Shown piece by piece: positions 60,728 through 64,000 of a stretch of DNA of 64,000 nucleotides. Position numbers and translations under genes: made by a program. The notes beneath the pieces are model-generated. The model ran no database searches. It was not told the DNA's origin and saw only the letters and a list, made by a program, of their open reading frames with translations. The first letter of the stretch is position 1. Each line of letters starts with the position of its first letter. The stretch spans positions 434,001 through 498,000 of the forward strand of contig CAWDKQ010000012.1 of NCBI GenBank assembly GCA_963802915.1, given 5' to 3'. This DNA comes from JAICMB01 sp963802915. GTDB lineage: Bacteria > Acidobacteriota > Terriglobia > Bryobacterales > Bryobacteraceae.

Positions 60728-61816
60728 TTACGGCCTCGGCTGCTGTCCATTTAACTTCAGCACCAGCTTCCGCTCGCGTTCGCTATCCTCTTTACGCTTC
60801 ATCTTGAAGTAAAGCGATGCGAGTTGCACATGCACCTGTTGAAAATCGGGCGCCTCGCGTGCGACTCCTTCGAGGTAGGTGCGCGCTTCTTCGAACCTCC
60901 CCAGCGAGAGATTGATAGCGCCCATCTGGAAGCGCGCAGTCAGCGAAGAAGGACGCAGCCGTAGCGCCCTTCCGATGTAGGTGACGGCGTTCTGAAAGTC
61001 TCCGTCGCGCCGCAGAAGCGCGCCGAGATCGAGGTTCGCGTCGAAGTCGTTGGGGTCGGCCTCGAGAGCCTTTCGGAAGGAAGCCTCGGCTCCGGGATTA
61101 TCGCTGTTCTCCATTTGAGCGCGCCCGTACAGCGACCAGACGCCCGGCAGTTGCCCATCCAGCTCGACCGCCCGCCCCAGTGTCGCGAGAGCTTTCTCGT
61201 TTTCGCCGGCCGAAAGCTCGGATGCGCCTAGCAACAGGTTCGCTTCCGCCGTATCGCCGCGCGCCAGAATGCGATCGATCACCGGCTGCCCCTTCGCGAT
61301 CTGACCGTCTTTGATCAGCGCAAAGCCGAGCACATACGCCAGCGCTTTATCCTCCGGATTGGCACGATAAGCCGGCTCCACGAGCGCGATCGCGTCTTTG
61401 TAACGGCCGAGCCGCAGATCGCAGTCGGCGAGCAGGTAGAGGGCCTGCGTGTTTTGCGGCTGGAGCCGTCGCACTTCGCTTAGCTCGCTGGCAGCTTTGT
61501 CGTACGCCGATTGCTTGTACCATGCCAGCGCGAGATTCAGCCGCACTGTGGCGTTCGCGGAGTCGTGCGTGAGAGCGATTTTATAATTCTTAATCGCCTC
61601 GTCATAGTTGCCGAGCTTCGCAAGTTCGACGGCCAGGTTAGTGCGTGCCTCCACCGATTCCGGATGGACTTTCAGGAATTGCTCATATTTTGCAATCGCG
61701 GCCTGAGTCTTACCTTGACTGCCCAGAGTTACCGCATCGCGATAGAGCTGATCGGAATCGGGCGCCTGTGCGAAGGCTGCCGAAGCGAGAACAAAAACCA
61801 GAAAACGGCTGCCCAA
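60728..61816 (-). CDS. TPR protein, convergent to the receptor operon
   Basis: 362 residues from TTG 61816, which puts the signal peptide (about 1-17, cut after AFA) at the N-terminus; the longer frame from ATG 61891 would overlap the start of the divergent GH106 gene. The mature protein consists of nine to ten TPRs (DAVTLGSQGKTQAAIAKYEQFLKVHPESVEARTNLAVELAKLG, then SGNYDEAIKNYKIALTHDSANATVRLNLALAWYK-like units). It is another probable periplasmic scaffold, not obviously of the tandem-pair type. It is divergent from the GH106 gene with 38 bases between starts, so both probably share a promoter region and control. Confidence 0.78.
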   Translation of the reverse strand: MGSRFLVFVLASAAFAQAPDSDQLYRDAVTLGSQGKTQAAIAKYEQFLKVHPESVEARTNLAVELAKLGNYDEAIKNYKIALTHDSANATVRLNLALAWYKQSAYDKAASELSEVRRLQPQNTQALYLLADCDLRLGRYKDAIALVEPAYRANPEDKALAYVLGFALIKDGQIAKGQPVIDRILARGDTAEANLLLGASELSAGENEKALATLGRAVELDGQLPGVWSLYGRAQMENSDNPGAEASFRKALEADPNDFDANLDLGALLRRDGDFQNAVTYIGRALRLRPSSLTARFQMGAINLSLGRFEEARTYLEGVAREAPDFQQVHVQLASLYFKMKRKEDSERERKLVLKLNGQQPRP

Positions 61817-61854
61817 ACAAAAAGCATAACATCGGGTATAAGAGAATAAAAACC

Positions 61855-64000
61855 ATGCTAATCCGCTTGATGCCGTGGATCCTCGCGGCATCCATTTGCT
61901 GTTGCGCGGCCGCGCAGGATTTGCGAAAAGGATTCGAAGATCCTCCCGGCAACGCGCGCATCATGATGCGATGGTGGTGGTTCGGATCGGCCGTCAGCAA
62001 GCCCGAACTGGAACGCGAGCTTCGCGCCATGAAGGCAGGCGGCGTCGGAGGCGTGGAAGTGCAGCCGGTATATCCAGTGGTGCTGGACGACCCGCAAACC
62101 GGAGTTCGCAATCTTCCTTATCTCTCGGATGATTTTATCGATGCGCTGCGATTCGCGTCGGCGAAAGCTCGCGAACTCGGCCTTCGCGTCGACATCACTT
62201 TGGGAAGCGGATGGCCCTATGGCGGCCCGCATGTTCCAGTCACGGAAGCAGCGGGTAAGTTGCGCTGCAATCGCGTCGCGGTCGCCAACGGTGAGCAATG
62301 GGTTCCGATGCCGTCCATTGAGAATGGCGAGAAGTTTATAGCGGCATTCAATGCGAATGGAGAGCGCATCCAATTACCCCAAACGATCAGTGGTCCGCAA
62401 ACGGTCCTCATATTTATTTCGAGCCGCACCGGCCAACAGGTGAAGCGCGCGGCAGTGAATGCCGAAGGCTTCGTACTGGACCACTACGACCGCGCCGCCA
62501 TTGAACATCATTTGCATGTCGTGGGCGACCGTCTGATGCAAGCGTTTGGACCGCATCCTCCTTATGCCGTGTTCAGCGACAGTCTCGAAGTGTATGGATC
62601 GGACTGGACACCGAACTTGTTAGAGGAGTTTCGGAAGCGGCGTGGTTACGGTCTAACTCCACTGCTTCCGGCCCTTGTCGGCGATATCGGCGAGAGGACA
62701 TCCGATGTCCGTCGAGATTGGGGCCGAACGCTCACGGAGCTGGCGGAAGAAAATTATCTAACGCCGATTCGTGAGTGGGCAAAGAGTCACGGGACCCGCT
62801 TCCGGTCGCAGACCTACGGAATTCCTCCTGTGATGCTCTCGAGCAATGCGCTGGTAGATTTGCCCGAAGGCGAGGGATCGCAGTGGCGCAGTTTTTCCGC
62901 CACGCGATGGGCCGCGTCGGCCAGTCATCTGTATGGACGTCCGGTGACGTCTTCCGAGACTTGGACGTGGTTACACTCGCCCTCCTTTCGAGCGACGCCG
63001 CTCGACATGAAAGCAGAGGCCGATATCCATTTCCTGCAAGGCGTGAACCAGCTTATCGGGCATGGCTGGCCCTACTCGCCGCCGAGCGCAGGCGAGCCGG
63101 GTTGGCGATTCTACGCTGCTGCCGTATTCAACGATCACAATCCCTGGTGGATCGTGATGCCCGATATCGCGAAATATTGCCAGCGAATCAGCTACCTGCT
63201 CCGGCAAGGCAAACCAGCCAACGACGTCGCGCTTTATCTGCCGACTGAAGATGCTTGGGCGGGATTTACGTTGGGAAAAGATTCCGTAAATGAAGCGATG
63301 GGCACGCTGTTAGGTCCTGAGGTTGTCCCCCAGATTCTCAACGCCGGTTTTAACTTCGACTTCATTGACGATCGCGCAATCGAGCAAGTGGGATTGCCGT
63401 ATCCGGTTCTCGTAATTCCCACAGTCAAGCGCATGCCGCCGACAACCGCCGCGAAGATCGAAGAATTCAAACGGCGCGGCGGCATCGTCGTGGAGGCCGC
63501 TAAGCTGGATGGGCTCTCCCGCCTGTACACGCCCGATTTTGCCACGGGTGAGCCGTCGATTGGATTCATTCATCGCAGGCTGGTGGACTCCGATATTTAT
63601 TTCGTTGTGAACACCGGGAATCGCTCCGTGCATGCGCCAGCTCGCGTGCGCGTGACGGAAGGTCGCCAAGGAGAATGGTGGAATCCGATTACTGGCCGCG
63701 TGTCGAGAGCTGGCGGAAACACAGTCGAATTGAATCTCGCGCCATACGAATCGCGTATTCTGGTTTATTCGCGTCATGCCGCGGCTGTTGAGCACCAACG
63801 AACAGTAACTCGCACCCTCGATATCGGCAGGGATTGGAACGTTTCGTTTCCCGGCCGTCAAGCGATTCAGATGCACGAGTTGCGAGCCTGGACCGATGAC
63901 GAGTCAACTCGTTTTTACTCCGGACGCGCGGTCTACGAAAAATCAATCGGCGTGGACGAGCCATCCGCCCAAATGACGCTCGATTTCGGCGAAGGAACAC
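61855..64000 (+). CDS. GH106-type alpha-L-rhamnosidase (3' end beyond window)
   Basis: At least 715 residues, open at the window end. A signal peptide spans about 1-20 (cut near AAAQ). The sequence follows the GH106 pattern: IMMRWWWFGSAVSKPELERELRAMKAGGVGGVEVQPVYPV near the start, DALRFASAKARELGLRVDITLGSGWPYGGPHV, AVFSDSLEVYGSDWTPNLLEEFRKRRGY, LTELAEENYLTPIREWAKSHG, and VTSSETWTWLHSPSFRATPLDMKAEADIHFLQGVNQLIGHGWPYSP. GH106 enzymes cleave terminal alpha-L-rhamnose from pectin or gellan-like glycans, using calcium-bound acid residues. The Glu in the SSETW motif is a likely catalytic residue. I know of no close alternative family. The gene closes the predicted glycan-use locus. The signal peptide and neighbours point to periplasmic or surface action. 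Confidence 0.78.
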   Translation, partial: MLIRLMPWILAASICCCAAAQDLRKGFEDPPGNARIMMRWWWFGSAVSKPELERELRAMKAGGVGGVEVQPVYPVVLDDPQTGVRNLPYLSDDFIDALRFASAKARELGLRVDITLGSGWPYGGPHVPVTEAAGKLRCNRVAVANGEQWVPMPSIENGEKFIAAFNANGERIQLPQTISGPQTVLIFISSRTGQQVKRAAVNAEGFVLDHYDRAAIEHHLHVVGDRLMQAFGPHPPYAVFSDSLEVYGSDWTPNLLEEFRKRRGYGLTPLLPALVGDIGERTSDVRRDWGRTLTELAEENYLTPIREWAKSHGTRFRSQTYGIPPVMLSSNALVDLPEGEGSQWRSFSATRWAASASHLYGRPVTSSETWTWLHSPSFRATPLDMKAEADIHFLQGVNQLIGHGWPYSPPSAGEPGWRFYAAAVFNDHNPWWIVMPDIAKYCQRISYLLRQGKPANDVALYLPTEDAWAGFTLGKDSVNEAMGTLLGPEVVPQILNAGFNFDFIDDRAIEQVGLPYPVLVIPTVKRMPPTTAAKIEEFKRRGGIVVEAAKLDGLSRLYTPDFATGEPSIGFIHRRLVDSDIYFVVNTGNRSVHAPARVRVTEGRQGEWWNPITGRVSRAGGNTVELNLAPYESRILVYSRHAAAVEHQRTVTRTLDIGRDWNVSFPGRQAIQMHELRAWTDDESTRFYSGRAVYEKSIGVDEPSAQMTLDFGEGT

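Overview
The window looks like chromosomal DNA of an acidobacterium, most likely of the Solibacter/Bryobacter group. This is inferred from gene content, not from a marker gene: an Oar-type TonB-dependent receptor with an N-terminal carboxypeptidase-regulatory-like domain, an acidobacterial-type VWFA protein, an FG-GAP/ASPIC-UnbV protein, soluble PQQ dehydrogenases, protein kinases fused to TolB-like propellers, and many GTG/TTG starts with GC-rich codon use. No insertion sequence, integrase, prophage, CRISPR array or rRNA was seen. Coding density is high and most neighbours in the same orientation overlap or nearly touch.

Layout. 1-8.5 kb: signalling block (hybrid histidine kinase cut by the window edge, response-regulator kinase, Ser/Thr kinase with propeller) and an MFS transporter, then tRNA-Ala(CGC). 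8.8-13.8 kb: leftward operon PQQ sugar dehydrogenase > IlvD/EDD sugar-acid dehydratase > MFS sugar-acid transporter, which together suggest periplasmic oxidation of an aldose, uptake of the aldonate and its dehydration. 13.9-18.6 kb: secreted unknown, HDOD protein, DUF4159 protein, small basic protein, class II aldolase, two tiny ORFs. 18.7-20.8 kb: MarR regulator coupled to a ClC channel. 20.7-23.5 kb: leftward operon GNAT > diheme cytochrome c > PQQ dehydrogenase. 23.6-28.6 kb: heparinase-like protein with DinB; HU > M50 protease > metallo-beta-lactamase-fold operon; flavin reductase; a lone receiver protein. 28.6-31.4 kb: TRAP transporter (DctP plus fused DctQM). 31.5 kb: tRNA with CAT anticodon, probably tRNA-Ile2. 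31.7-35.9 kb: surface-glycan genes (GT-C transferase, epimerase, sugar nucleotidyltransferase, GHMP sugar kinase). 36-46.3 kb: mixed genes including a single-ring Clp-like AAA+ ATPase, a second GT-C protein that seems to lack a standard start codon, enoyl-CoA hydratase, ECF-like sigma factor, a MacB-type ABC exporter, a winged-helix AAA+ protein and a YihY protein. 46.4-50.3 kb: three close genes around a TIR-NB-ARC protein. 50.5-53.3 kb: alpha/beta hydrolase and CRTAC1-like protein. 53.3-64 kb: a probable glycan-use locus.

Two regions stand out. The first, 53.3-64 kb, holds a membrane-bound winged-helix regulator with two extracytoplasmic malectin-like domains, divergent from a TonB-dependent receptor, two tandemly duplicated TPR proteins, a further TPR protein and a GH106-type alpha-L-rhamnosidase. 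A perfect 10-8-10 inverted repeat lies in the divergent promoter region. I read this as a sugar-sensing, ToxR/CadC-like control system for rhamnoside uptake and breakdown. The second, 47.6-49.0 kb, encodes a compact TIR-NB-ARC protein that resembles a plant NLR without its repeat domain and keeps a glutamate where TIR NADases have their catalytic residue.

On regulation, three near-consensus sigma-54 (-24/-12) promoters precede the kinase at 4567, the secreted protein at 13922 and the receiver protein at 28116. A consensus sigma-70-type promoter precedes the HU gene. All functions are read from motifs and context; no database search was possible.
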